DNA from: Diploptera punctata
Lineage: Eukaryota > Arthropoda > Insecta > Blattodea > Blaberidae
Length of the DNA stretch: 64,000 nt
Direction of reading: 5' to 3'
Assembly: GCA_030220185.1 (NCBI GenBank)
Contig: JASPKZ010009692.1
Span: 88,587 to 152,586 of the forward strand
Shown one piece after another: positions 19,697 to 29,873 of this stretch. A model generated the notes under the pieces. That model saw only the letters and a list, made by a program, of their open reading frames with translations, did not search any database and was not told where the DNA came from. Position numbers and translations under genes: made by a program. Every line of letters begins with the position of its first letter. Positions within the stretch are counted from its first letter, which is position 1.

Positions 19697-20213
19697 AAAA
19701 AACTAAAACATCACGCTTTATTAGAAAACCAAACTCAGAGATAAAAAAATAAATAATAGTTCGAAAAACTAAAACATGCTTTATTAGAAAACCAAACTAA
19801 AAAATTAAAAATAATTTTAATTTCCAACACCCTTGGGATAAAATTAAAGTCATGAACAAAAAAAGCATTTCCAACACATCTAGAATAAAACTAGAGTTAT
19901 CTACAAAAAAAAATAATTTTACCATCAAAAGCGTGGGGTGCTTTTTATGGTTTTTACATTTTCGTCTTAGAGACTTTACTTTTACCAATATCTGTTTTAT
20001 TATCAAATATATTAATTGATGTGGAGCACCCCACGCTTTTGCTCGTAATTTTTTTTTGTAGATAACTCTATTTCTTTCTATATGTGTTGAAGATGATTTT
20101 TTTGTTTTGACCACTTTGATTTTATCCCGAGCCTGTTGGAAATTAAAATTATTTTTCATTTTTTAGTTCGGTTTTCTAATAAAAGCGTGTTGTTTTAGTT
20201 TTTTTAAACTATT
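19697..20213. mobile_element. 0.5-kb element with about 190-bp terminal inverted repeats
   Basis: Left arm (19758-19945, with an extra copy of its tip at 19697-19740) and right arm (20015-20213) are reverse complements over most of their length, including aaaagcgtggggtgct. The ends are AGTTTAAAAAA and its complement, flanked by TTATTT-like bases on both sides. AG..CT ends, long inverted repeats and 6-base duplications are features of Maverick/Polinton elements, but no gene is present, so this would be a non-autonomous or collapsed relative. It interrupts PLE-B. Confidence 0.5.
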
Positions 20214-20384
20214 ATTTTTTAATTAATTGCAGACTCGACAGACATTGTCCTGCCCGAACATTCAGTTCTTGTGTCATGGCCAGACAATAAAAAATGTTAC
20301 TTTTTTTTACCATAAACTTCACTAATTACTACGTTTACCAAAAAAACTCCTCACTGCCATCTGTTGTGGCTCAAGAAGTGGGAA

Positions 20385-20765
20385 TATGTCATGACTACAC
20401 ATCTGACATAAAAAATTCCTTTAACCCAATTACAGTGCCATCTACTAGGTCAAATTGTGAATTTAAACCATCCAGGGACCAACTTGAACATACACAACAA
20501 ATTTCATCAAAATCAGTGCACTCATTTGGGCAGTTTGAATTTTGAATTTTGAGTAAACCTCCACTTCTAATTGTTGGATTTCACACATTTTTGCACAACA
20601 TCTGCCTTTGCTTTATTTTAATAGGATATACCGAGATTCATTGTGAAACATTGAAAAATGTGAACGCTGGACCAATTTTTAAATTTTTACTTCTGGTGAA
20701 CTCCTACACCTAATGATTTTAGAGGCTCCAATTATGAATCTAACCCTTTGAAGGACCCAATGAGA
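20385..20765. repeat. Tandem dispersed-repeat units of unknown class
   Basis: The unit holding ggaccaacttgaacatac and aaatttcatcaaaatcagtg (about 20440-20540) is echoed by a second unit starting near 20720 and continuing beyond the RTE at 21592-21665 (aaatttaatcaaaattggtc). So two related units stand in tandem, and the second was split by the RTE fragment. No coding is seen. Confidence 0.45.
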
Positions 20766-21591
20766 CTAACTAACTAACTATCTCACTGGCATTATCGAAC
20801 CCCTAGGTTCATGACCACGCGGACATAAGCTCTCCATATATCCCTATCCTAAGTTAATGTTTTCCAATCAATCCCTGTATGATCTACTTCCCTCAAATCA
20901 TAGTTAATGTTATTCTCCCACCTCGTTCTTGGTCTACCAACTGGGCGTTTTCCCTCTGGTTTTCCTACTAGAAGCTGCCTTGCATGTCTTTCATTCCCCA
21001 TTTCGTGCCACATGTCCTGCCCATCGCAGTCTATGAGACTTAACTATTATCATTATATATGGTTTCCTGTAAAGACCATGTAATTCACTGTTTTGCAGTC
21101 TTCTTCATTCACCTGTCTGTTCATCTCTCTTTGGTCCAAAAATTTTCCTAAGTACTTTATTCTCAAATAATATACTCGTAATCTCGTTTCCTTCCTCCCT
21201 TAAAGTAAGAGTCCATGTTTCGCATCCATATAATATAACTGGTAGAATAATAGGTTTATATATTTTCAGTTTAACGTTTTTTGAAAGGAGTTGGGAAGTC
21301 AAGAGTCTCTGCAATGCATAATAGCACGCATTTCCAGAATTGGGCCTATGTTTAATTTCTTTGTGCATCTCATTCCTATTTGTGATTATTGTTCCTAGGT
21401 ATTTGAATTCAGCCACTTCCTCAAAATTTTCCTCATTTATCATTAGGTGTCCATTTCCACTATATAAAGTATTTTTATGTGTGACCAGGTATTTAGTTTT
21501 ATTGATATTTACTTCCAGTCCCAGTTTCTTAGTGTTACTCAGTAGTGTGTGCGTTTAGTATCTCCTCGGTATCAGCCAGTAGTACTACACA
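20766..21591 (-). mobile_element. RTE 3' fragment
   Basis: The actaactaac tail lies at the left (20771-20781). The minus translation gives the C-terminus (GRPRTRWENNI, then CETWTLTLREE, FKYLGTIIT) in several frames. It begins inside the YADD region (DTEEI-like, 21560) and is 5'-truncated. Frameshifts and a short insertion near 21165-21180 show decay. Confidence 0.8.
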
Positions 21592-21665
21592 AAAAATTTA
21601 ATCAAAATTGGTCCAGTCGTTTATTAGGAGTTGAGTGACAAACACACGTCCAGAAGAATTAAGTA

Positions 21666-21989
21666 AATAAAGATTAACTTATAAACATGTTTTGGAGTAA
21701 CTTATTGCGAAGGTTGGTTTATACTGATTTCACATACATTGATAGAAATTACATTAACCAGTCGCACATGTGTACTGAGATTCTGTAGAATTTAAAAGAA
21801 TTCATTGAGTAAGTTAACATCAAATACTAAAGTTTTTCCCCCAGATTGTTTGCACAAAACATGCTGTATATAATACCACACTAACTGCGCTAACAATATT
21901 CAAGTGTTTAAAGAAGTAAGTGATGATTGTTAACATTTGTTTTTTTTCTTGATAAACTTTACATGATTGTGTGTCCATTGTGATTATAG
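21666..21989 (+). other. Putative intron end before the RING exon
   Basis: No repeat recognised. It ends tgtgtccattgtgattatag at 21989, a usable splice acceptor in phase with the RING frame. Confidence 0.5.
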
Positions 21990-22193
21990 GTGCAGAGGAG
22001 CACGGACGACAACGCAGAGAAATGCACCATCTGCATAACTGAATTTCAAGAAAATGAAGATGTACGAAGACTTCCATGTAAACATTTGTTCCATAAAACC
22101 TGCGTAGACCGATGGTTGGCTACTGACCAACGTTGTCCCAACTGCCGTGCAAGCACAGACTATTGCGTCAATAAAGAAGCATCATCCAGGTGA
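21990..22193 (+). CDS. RING-H2 E3 ubiquitin ligase, terminal exon (Arkadia/RNF111-like)
   Basis: The exon starts right after an AG acceptor (21988-21989), and the frame [15 protein letters not shown] runs without interruption to TGA at 22191-22193, 67 codons. The RING-H2 motif is complete: CTIC, then 14 residues to RRLPC-HLFH (cysteine, histidine, histidine), CVDRWL and CPNC. The [13 protein letters not shown]2-CVD-WL arrangement is characteristic of Arkadia/RNF111/RNF165, nuclear E3 ligases of the TGF-beta pathway; assignment to that group is inference, because upstream exons are not visible. The domain transfers ubiquitin from E2 enzymes. A 15-residue tail follows the last cysteine pair. 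aataaa lies about 80 bases after the stop, so this is the last exon. Confidence 0.78.
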   Translation: MQRSTDDNAEKCTICITEFQENEDVRRLPCKHLFHKTCVDRWLATDQRCPNCRASTDYCVNKEASSR

Positions 22194-22290
22194 CAGCAAC
22201 TCTTCTGTCTCGCCTGGACTGATCCGTCTTTTCTCGATAATTCTCTCGTCTAGTTGTAGTGTTTTTAAATGTAAATAAAATCTATTCATT
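22194..22290 (+). promoter_or_regulatory. 3' UTR and polyadenylation signal of the RING gene
   Basis: gtaaataaaatct at about 22269-22281 contains AATAAA about 80 bases after the stop codon. No other feature is present. Confidence 0.45.
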
Positions 22291-22630
22291 AGCATGTTTA
22301 TCTGGGTCTCTTATTTCTTCACATCAAATCCACAATAATTCTGTTGTTTTAATCTCCGTCTCCTTCCTATGCATTCCTCTTCATCTGGTCACTCCACTCT
22401 GTCTTTTATCCATAGTCGAGCCGCTCTTATTTCTGGCGTGGTCACACCTACCTGATTTTTGGCATTACTCCTGCACGTGGTTTGCATAATACTGGCAGGT
22501 AATAGCATTGTCAAGTCAGTTGTACATTACAGTTTGGACTGTTCTACTCAGAGAACAAGTGACTACTGGCATCATGTGATAACACGTGTTCCTGCTAGAG
22601 TCAATTTCCAACATGTTTACTTACATATAA
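22291..22630. other. Downstream of the RING gene, nothing recognised
   Basis: Pyrimidine-rich DNA; a longer 3' UTR cannot be excluded. Confidence 0.45.
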
Positions 22631-22905
22631 GGGTGAGGTTTTTTCCTCACCTGTAAGACAAATGTCAGGAAGCTCAGGGCCCAACGGTCTCCGAAAATCA
22701 TCCAGCCATCATCATCATCCTTCACCGGTGTGGAAAGCAATGGGAAGCTACCACACCTATAATTCCATAGTAAAGCTGCAAAGCATAGCATGAAAATGCT
22801 GTGATTGCAGTGAAAGACTTGCCCTGAGGCACAATTACTATAGAATAGTAGAAGAAGAAACTTGACAATACGATTAAAAATCCTCCATAAGTGTAATGTT
22901 AAACC
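22631..22905 (+). repeat. SINE-B body, 5'-truncated
   Basis: Shares ttcctcacctgtaagacaaa and tggaaagcaatgggaagct with 42485-42660 (opposite strand) and the first block with 53830-53870. The tRNA-derived head is missing. Confidence 0.65.
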
Positions 22906-23305
22906 ATGACAACAATTGTCAGCTGACCATGTGGTTTGCTGCCAGAAGTAAGAGGGGCACAACTTTATTGTTCTGGATTGTAAGCCTCTTCCATTGGTTT
23001 TTATTGTCCATGTGTTCTTACACTTTGTTCCTATCCCAGACTTTTTCCTCCATCTTTTATGCAATGTTCTTTTCCCTATGGTTTTCATTTCTTGAGAATC
23101 AGAGATTTGAGGTCCATTAATGTCCCATATATTTGACAGCTCTTAGCTTCCCCTCCAAAGGAAGCCACTTCCTTGAATTTTCCTCTTTTGTTTCCAATGT
23201 ATTTGTCCAGGATAAATGTGTAGCTAACTCCATACATTGGACAGGTGAGTCAGTATAAAGCTTATTTTGGGTACCTCCTGGAAGGTATTGTGTAGGAAGA
23301 ACATA
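22906..23305. other. Intergenic, nothing recognised
   Basis: A 74-codon frame at 22896-23120 overlaps the SINE edge and has no recognisable domain. Confidence 0.5.
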
Positions 23306-23309
23306 TCCC

Positions 23310-23512
23310 TTCGATTACCCTATAAAATGTTGTTTGTATATGACATTTACATTGCTACATTTATTGTATCTTTAACTGTTTATAATTAGTATAGTGTATA
23401 TCTATATTTGTCGAATATTTATTTGTATTTGTGCTGGTTGAGTGGAAGAGAGGGCCTTATGGCCTTAACTCTGCCAGAATAAATAAAGTATTATTATTAT
23501 TATTATAAACAA
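23310..23512 (+). repeat. Dispersed repeat ending in a (TTA)n tail
   Basis: The block tttacattgctacattta ... gtatagtgtatatct recurs at 58855-58945. Toward its end is ggccttaactctgccag followed by aataaataaag and (TTA)n. The ggccttaactctgccag module also occurs, on the minus strand, in the LTR at 31627-32638. Confidence 0.55.
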
Positions 23513-23719
23513 AGGTCACTATACCAATTGCAAGCCAAGTGCTAGTTGTACTATAAACACACTTGCATAAGGTATTACTCTGTCTATTGTGGGAACCGTG
23601 GAGCTACTTTTACCCGCCATATGACTGAATTGTGTGCGATAGAAAGATTGTTCTTTGGCAATATCATATTTATGAGAAATAAAACAGAATACAATGTAAC
23701 TCCATGGTGCGACAGACTT

Positions 23720-23985
23720 AGAAGGCACTTAGCCTACCATCCAGCTGCTGGCCTCACATCCAGATCTGTTAATCACAGAGGTAGACGATTATCCAGCCAG
23801 TGTAGGGTAACATGTGGTCAGCATATCAGGTTCCCCAGTCATTATAGTTTGTTTTCTCAACCTGAAGCCGCTACAAAAATGCCTCACAATGCTGGGTGGG
23901 CACAGGTCCCGTACTGGCTGAAATGCCGTGAGAGAATTTTTCGTCCCGTAGGTCTGTCTCAAGGCTTCTTGCCTTAACCCTGTAT
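23720..23985 (-). repeat. SINE-C copy
   Basis: Near full-length match to 4798-5090 in the same orientation. The right end has the tRNA-derived head (minus strand ggttaaggcaagaagcc). A region just left of it (23580-23715) is open on the plus strand, but I do not recognise it. Confidence 0.65.
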
Positions 23986-24124
23986 AAGGTGGTACCAATA
24001 ATTAGCAACTTCTGCATTTCTGATTGATTTATGACTAGAGTGAAGAATTATATGAAGAAAATTATACCAAAATATAAAATAATAACAAAATATGACACAG
24101 ATATAATATGAAGCTACTACTCAT

Positions 24125-24400
24125 ATTTCAAGAGAGAAATTTTTGCCCAGACCGATACTTGAACCTGGGACCTTTGGCTTTATGGGCCAAAGCTCTATCC
24201 ACTGAACTACCGAGGTGAGTTGTGATATAGACACAAATTTTTCTCTTATATAGTCCTATGTTATAATTCCCTTGCACCAAATACTATGAAACCTTTGCTT
24301 CTATCTTTGCAAATGGCAGCTTCTTTATTAAGAAGACATTTGTCGGGAATTTAAACACTACTTTATAAAGCCAGTGTGGCTTCTATTAATGTAACTTCTT
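24125..24400 (-). repeat. SINE-A copy with tRNA-like unit at 24145-24216
   Basis: The 72-base minus-strand tRNA-like unit has acceptor ACCTCGG/TCTGGGC (weakened), anticodon stem TTGGC/GCCAA with loop CCATAAA and a B-box ggttcaagtat. Inverted flanks agagagaaatt and aatttttctctt bracket it. The sequence to its right (24250-24390) matches 4095-4200, so the body outside the tRNA-like unit is shared too. Confidence 0.62.
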
Positions 24401-24539
24401 ACATGCACAGGTCCTTTATAATTTATAAATGTACGTACCAGCACATAAATGAGATAAACAGACCTTATTTGTGTCTCAAGAAATCGAGATGTTCCTGGTC
24501 CAATATAAAATATCACGTTCATGATTTGAAGCAATTTTC

Positions 24540-24795
24540 ATGGCTCATGAAGTAGCGTAGTTGTTTAAGGAATCACACTCAAACCAGAATGTCGTGGGTT
24601 CGAGTCTCGATGGGGTCGGATTTTTAGCTGGACCAAACCTGGCAGCATCTTGGCCCTGGGGTCAACTTAGCTCCTATTGGAAATAAGTATCAGTCGCAGC
24701 ATGTTGGGGGGGTAAATGTATTCATCATGCAGGGGCAACATCCCGGTGAATGATTCGAGCCGATTGTCTAGAAAGATGGAAGCTTCAACCTGCTA
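24540..24795 (+). repeat. SINE-D copy
   Basis: Head: gtagcgtagttgtttaagg (A-box-like) and gggttcgagtctcg (B-box-like). The body, ccctggggtcaact..., matches 39270-39440 and, reversed, 46250-46340. Confidence 0.65.
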
Positions 24796-24799
24796 TTAA

Positions 24800-25220
24800 G
24801 TTTGGATGATTTCTATTTATTTTTCACGAAGATATTTGAAATCCAGTATATTTATGTGAAATATAACAATAATATTAAACTTGATAGTTTCAGAGAATAA
24901 GTAGACCAAGTCCAGTTTGTTATATTTGGAGAAACAAGATGTTATTAATCCACAATTAATTCTAGGGATTGTTTCAGAACTCTCTTTGTAATTATAGTAA
25001 GATTTAATGAACTATGAACATGGTGAAATAGAGTTAGATTTATTTTAACATTAGTTTTTTTCAAGAAATGGACCTAACACAGTGTCTAGTCTTGGTCTAC
25101 TTGTACTTTGAACGATCCAGTTATCAATTCTGTTCGTAATACGCAGTTAGAAGCTTCTTCTACATTCTGATAGCAAACTATACGCCTGTCACGATGAAAA
25201 ACTGCACTCCACATCACATT
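24800..25220. other. AT-rich, nothing recognised
   Basis: No feature supported. Confidence 0.5.
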
Positions 25221-25224
25221 ATGT

Positions 25225-25370
25225 TATGTAAGTATACTTGTTGTCACCCCTACACTGGCTAGATGATCTTCTACCTCTGTGATTGACACATGTGGATGTG
25301 AGGCCAGCAGTCGTATGGTAGGGTAAGGACCTTCTAGGCCTGTCGCACCATAGAAAATAAAGTATACTTG
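25225..25370 (+). repeat. SINE-C 3' portion
   Basis: tacctctgtgattgacacatgtggatgtgaggcc is the reverse complement of the SINE-C body at 4800-4860, followed by a short tail ending in gtcgcaccatag. Confidence 0.6.
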
Positions 25371-25694
25371 TTATTATGCCATATTTTGTATTTTGATGTA
25401 AGTGAGAAAAATGTTGGCCTTACCTACCAGAACTTCGCTAATTTAAAAAAAACAGGACTTCATGTTTAGGATCAACGGTCTTTACTACAATTAAATGGTG
25501 TAATCCACTCACAAAGTAAGGACTGGTCTTAGGTAGGAAGATGGAACTGGCTGCTATCTTACTAAAAGCAAGGGTAGGTTATTGTTCTTACATTTTTGTT
25601 CAGCTTATTCATCTAGGGTCATGTTTTGTTGCAGGGATGGACTTTCAGACAAAAACCTCCATCTAAGTTGTCATTCCATATCTCCTCATCCAAT
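25371..25694. other. Intergenic, nothing recognised
   Basis: No coding or repeat identity recognised. Confidence 0.5.
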
Positions 25695-25981
25695 TATTTA
25701 CTTTTATGAAATGTATTTATCCAGATGAAGGACAAAATAGAGATGAGGTAGTAGAGTTTTACGAAGAACTCCAGAAAGTCATAAATAAAACAAAAATGAT
25801 TACCTTATTTTAACTGGAGATTTCAATGCACGTATAGGAAATATACCAATACCAGAAACCATAGGTAAACATGGTGAAATAACAATAAGTAATAATGGAA
25901 AACTTTTAATAGACTTCGTCCCCTATAATAACTTTAAAGTAACGAATACCTTTTTTCCACCCTTAGATATTCACACAAATA

Positions 25982-27299
25982 TGTGTGCGGCAGCATAACT
26001 TCCTTTTTTAAAATGTGCGCCATTTAGTCGGTTGATGTCGTAGCGGAGCGCTAGTGGTCTCGTTCGAGAGGGGGGACTATAAAGTTTTGTCCCGACACAG
26101 TTCAGTCGCCATCATGCGTTGGAACAGTGAGGAGCGTGCGTTTGCCATTGAGGCCTACTTTTCGAGCGGATGTTCTGTGATCGCAACCCGGCGCGCCTTT
26201 CGGAATCGCTTTAATTTAGCCCCGTTGGCCCCTGTCCCGGACCGGAAATCAATTGTTACGTGGGTCACTACGTTCAGACAAACTGCAAGTGCGACAAGAC
26301 GAAGAACTGGAGTCCCTCGGCCGATTAGATCACCTGAGAACATTGAGGTAGTGAGAGCTTCAATGTTGCGATCACCACGGCGTTCTGCGCGCAAACATGC
26401 GTCTGCCCTTGGACTTTCCGATCGTTCTGTAAGGAGAATACTTCATGATGATCTTCATTTCCATCCATACAAGATGGCAATTGTGCAGGAACTTTCTGAA
26501 CGTGACTTCAATTCTCGGAGGAACGCGTGTGAGGTTCTTCTGGAAGTCGTTCCTGAGGACGCTATTGTTTTTTTTAGTGATGAAGCCCATTTTCATTTGT
26601 GTGGATCCGTCAACAAACAAACATGCGCTACTGGGCTGACACCAATCCTCGACAATTGCATCAAAGGCCTTTGCATTCACCTAAAGTCACAGTGTGGTGT
26701 GCAATTTCCTCAAGTGGAATTATTGGTCCCTGGTTCTTTGAGGAAAATGAAGTCACAGTGACAGTGAATTCGGACCGGTATGTAAACATGTTACAGGATT
26801 TTTTTTCCCACGGCTAGATGAGTTGGACTTAGGGGACACTTGGTTCCAACAAGACGGTGCAACGGCACACACTTCAAGAGCATCGATGACTGTTTTGAGG
26901 GAACACTTCCCAGAGCGCCTTATCTCAATTAGGGGCGATTTGAAGTGGCCGGCCCGCTCTCCCGATTTGACCCCTTGTGATTTTTTTCTATGGGGTTATT
27001 TGAAATCCCGTGTTTATGTGAACCGTCCAAGGACCCTACAAGATTTGAAGACCAACATCCAGGAAGAAATTGCCAACATAACGCCTGCTATGCTGGCAGG
27101 AGTCATGACAAACGCCAGAAATCGGTTTACTCAGTGTATGGAGAATGGGGGACGTCACCTACCTGATTTGATCTTCAAAACTGAGTAAAACAAAACTTTA
27201 TGTATGTGCCTATATTATAAAAAACGAATAAAAATTTTCTGATTCATACAATGCATTTTATTAAGTTTTAAAAAAAGGAAGTTATGCTGCCGCACCCTG
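25982..27299 (+). mobile_element. Tc1/mariner element (DD41D), 1318 bp, TA-flanked
   Basis: Terminal inverted repeats of about 28 bases (left 25982-26009, right 27272-27299) share gcggcagcataacttcct. TA stands on both sides (25980-25981, 27300-27301). Deleting the element and one TA restores the LINE reading DIH..TWGARG at the length of the uninterrupted copy near 59390-59420. The very tips differ (tgtg left, cagg right), so the left tip has mutated. Confidence 0.9.
26114..27188 (+). pseudogene. Mariner-type transposase with two one-base deletions
   Basis: It starts MRWNSEERAFAIEAYF. Two helix-turn-helix regions are visible (AYFSSGCSVIATRRAF and ASALGLSDRSVRRILHDD). Catalytic residues are D of FFSDEAHF, D of WFQQDGATAHT and D of SPDLTPCDFFLWGY, with 41 residues between the second and third, hence DD41D. 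The frame shifts at about 26616-26622 (aacaaacaaacatg) and again at 26799-26812 in a run of eight T. Each is explained by one lost base in a short repeat. Otherwise it is open to TAA at 27186. The enzyme would cut and paste the element at TA. Confidence 0.88.
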
Positions 27300-27985
27300 T
27301 ACATGGGGTGCCAGAGGAAGTACAAGTATAATTGATTATGTAATTGTAAATAAAAAACTTTGAAATTTAGTTCATGATACTAGAGTATATCGAGGGCCTG
27401 ATAATAATTCTGATAATTTTTTAGTGATGCCTAAAATAGCTGTACCAACCCGATGGAAGAAATTACACTATGATAAGATGGAAAATAATGAAACTTTTAA
27501 AGTTCACCTATTACAACAAGAATCCATTAAAGAACTCTATCAAAAGAGATTAGACCAGTATATTACAGAACATCCTATAAGTAGAAATATAAATGAAGAA
27601 TGGGAAGAGATTAAAAGAATAATAACTCAAGCTGTAAAAGATTCTTTAGAAATGAGAAAGAAATCATATTACAAAAAAAATTAAAATTTGTAATGAGGAC
27701 TTAAAGCATCGAAATTATCTTAATAGGAAAACAAATTAATCATTGATTGAATACAGAAGAAAAACGTGCAGTATTTCATAGAGAAGTTAGAAAAACTAAA
27801 AGAACAATGTGGGATAAATATATGAGTGATATCAAACATGATGTACATCAAAAACAAGAAAAGGCATACAAAATTCAACATGACATTATATATAATTTCC
27901 TTGATTACAACTTAAATAAAATCGCTAAATATAGAGTAAAGGTTCCTACGAAAGGTCAAAGAGAATGATAAAATCAGATTTTAAA

Positions 27986-29055
27986 AAGTAGCTGTCACAA
28001 AAAAACTGTGGCTGATGGAGAAATTCTGACTACATTTCTGATTTTAGTTTGAAAAAATGCACTAGATTCACTAATCAGATTTCTTGTGAAGAAAACCTTT
28101 TCGACAAGTGTAATTAGGAACTTCTCCATTTCTTATTTATTATAATGTGGGCCTAACCAATCAGAAGTTAACACTTTTTTCATGGTGTCGATAGATAGCC
28201 TTTTATTTACAATTTCATTACGTACAATGTTCCATGCTGGCTCACTTGTAAATTCTGCTGTTATTTTCACCACATCCTCATGTGAGATATTTTTCACTAA
28301 ACTGTTTGAAAACATTCAAAATAATTTGTTTCTCTCCTTTCCAATGTTTAAGAATTTTTGCCATTTTGAAATAATTGAAATCTCAAGATATTCTGCTTAA
28401 GAGTAAAACAATGTTTATTTAATGTATTAAAATTTTAATTATATGTTTTAAGATTCTCTCATATAACTTATATAGACATGTGCTAGATAATATATATTTT
28501 TGTTATTATTATTTACTTTATTGCGAGTGTTAGAAAGGGAACTACATTTTCTCACCTACTGAAAGTTAAAATTGTTATTTGACCAATGGAAAATGCAGTC
28601 ATACAACTGCTTTGTTTACATTACAGCTGGAATTTAGCTCGGAAGAAGTATAATGTGTGGTTAAGGTTGGTATTCATGAACCAAGCTCTCTAGACCAAGT
28701 CATCAACCTAAGCTGAGACTCTCATCTTTCAATTGTTCCCGGACATTTTTTTAATAATAAATATGTTGTTATCATGTGATGTTTAATAGAGTGAGCCAGT
28801 TAGAGTAGGTTCTGCATCACCCACATAATTAACCACGGGCTGAGAGTCACTTAAGCAGAAAGCTTGGTTTTTCAATACCTGCCTTAAAGTTTCTGTTACA
28901 CACATTGCCTTGTAAGTCCTGTAAATTGAAGCAGAAATGAAAAAAATATGAAAACTTTGTCTGAGGACAAAGGAAGTTAACATTTTTTATTTGTACAGAA
29001 TTTCATTTATTCTAAGACAGTTTTTTAATAATTCTAAGTGAAAATATAATCTGAT
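27986..29055. other. Intergenic, nothing recognised
   Basis: Short frames on both strands without domains; AT-rich. No repeat family shared with the rest of the window was noticed. Confidence 0.5.
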
Positions 29056-29063
29056 AGCTACAG

Positions 29064-29478
29064 AGGAAAGGAGATTACAAGTATTTGCGAATAAAGTACT
29101 TAGGAAAATTTTTGGACCAAAGAGAAATGAACAGACAGGTGAATGGAGAAGACTACATAACCATGAACTTCATGGTCTTTATAGGAAGCCAGATATAATA
29201 AGAACAGTTAAGTCTTGTAGACTGCGATGAGCAGGACATGTTGCACGTATGGGGAATGAAAGACTTGCATGGAAGCTTCTTGTAAGAAAGCCAGAAGGAA
29301 AACGCCCAGTTGGTAGACCAAGAATGAGGTGGGAGAATAACATTAACTATGATTTGAGGGAAGTAGATTATACAGGGAATGATTGGAAAGAATTAGCTCA
29401 GGATAGGGATGTATGGAGAGCTTATGTCCGTGCGGCCATGAACCTACGGGTTCGATAGTGCCAGTGAGTAAGTAAGTA
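29064..29478 (+). mobile_element. RTE 3' fragment with 8-bp target duplication
   Basis: Starts at EERRLQVFANKVLRKIFGP and ends after MNLRVR with the agtaagtaag tail. AGCTACAG is at 29056-29063 and 29479-29486. One stop occurs in place of W (RR-AGHVARM, near 29228). A textbook 5'-truncated insertion. Confidence 0.88.
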
Positions 29479-29486
29479 AGCTACAG

Positions 29487-29873
29487 GTGGAATTAATGGA
29501 TGATAATTAGTTTGGTCTGCCTTCTTCTTCTTCTTCCAACCAAGTCTTAGTCCTATTATGATCTCACTGATGAATTTTGTTTCCACCATTTCCTTGGACG
29601 TCCCAAGGATCTCTTCCATGTTGGACAATAATGAAGCATGGCTTTGGGAACTGTATCTGAACTCATCCAGTTGTTCTGGTATCTATGTATGTATTCAATG
29701 ACTGGTTCTAAACATAGTTCCTTCAAGATATCATCATTGCGTCTGTGATCTCATTTGGTACATCCTGCTGTATATCTCATGCATCTCATTTCACTACAAG
29801 TTATCCTGCTCTCTTCTCCTTTCCTAAAGTCCATGCCTCACTGCCGTAACAAAGTGCAGGTCTTGCTAAGATT
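29487..29873 (-). pseudogene. LINE-A C-terminal fragment
   Basis: The minus translation starts ILARPALCYGSEAWTLGKEKRAG and continues through broken frames to a tail. It matches the plus-strand copy at 54700-55080 (LARPVLTYGSEAWTL). It forms the insertion target of the RTE pieces on both sides. Confidence 0.65.

Larger units (their letters stand above)
25695..27985 (+). pseudogene. LINE-A endonuclease-to-linker segment split by a mariner
   Basis: Left of the mariner: NRDEVVEFYEELQKVINKT, then ILTGDFNARIGN and FNVTNTFFPPLDIH. Right of it: TWGARGSTSIIDYVIVN, then VYRGPDNNSDNFLV and KKLHYDKMENNETFKVHL up to RKTKRTMWDKYMSDI. Frame breaks occur at 27300-27400 and 27683. Order and sequence match the minus-strand copy at 57030-59750 closely. 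Confidence 0.75.

Noticed and set aside
22621..23088. 155-codon minus-strand frame
   Set aside because: Half of it is the SINE-B body read backwards.
26155..26680. Two minus-strand frames of 79 and 102 codons
   Set aside because: They are antisense shadows of the mariner transposase.
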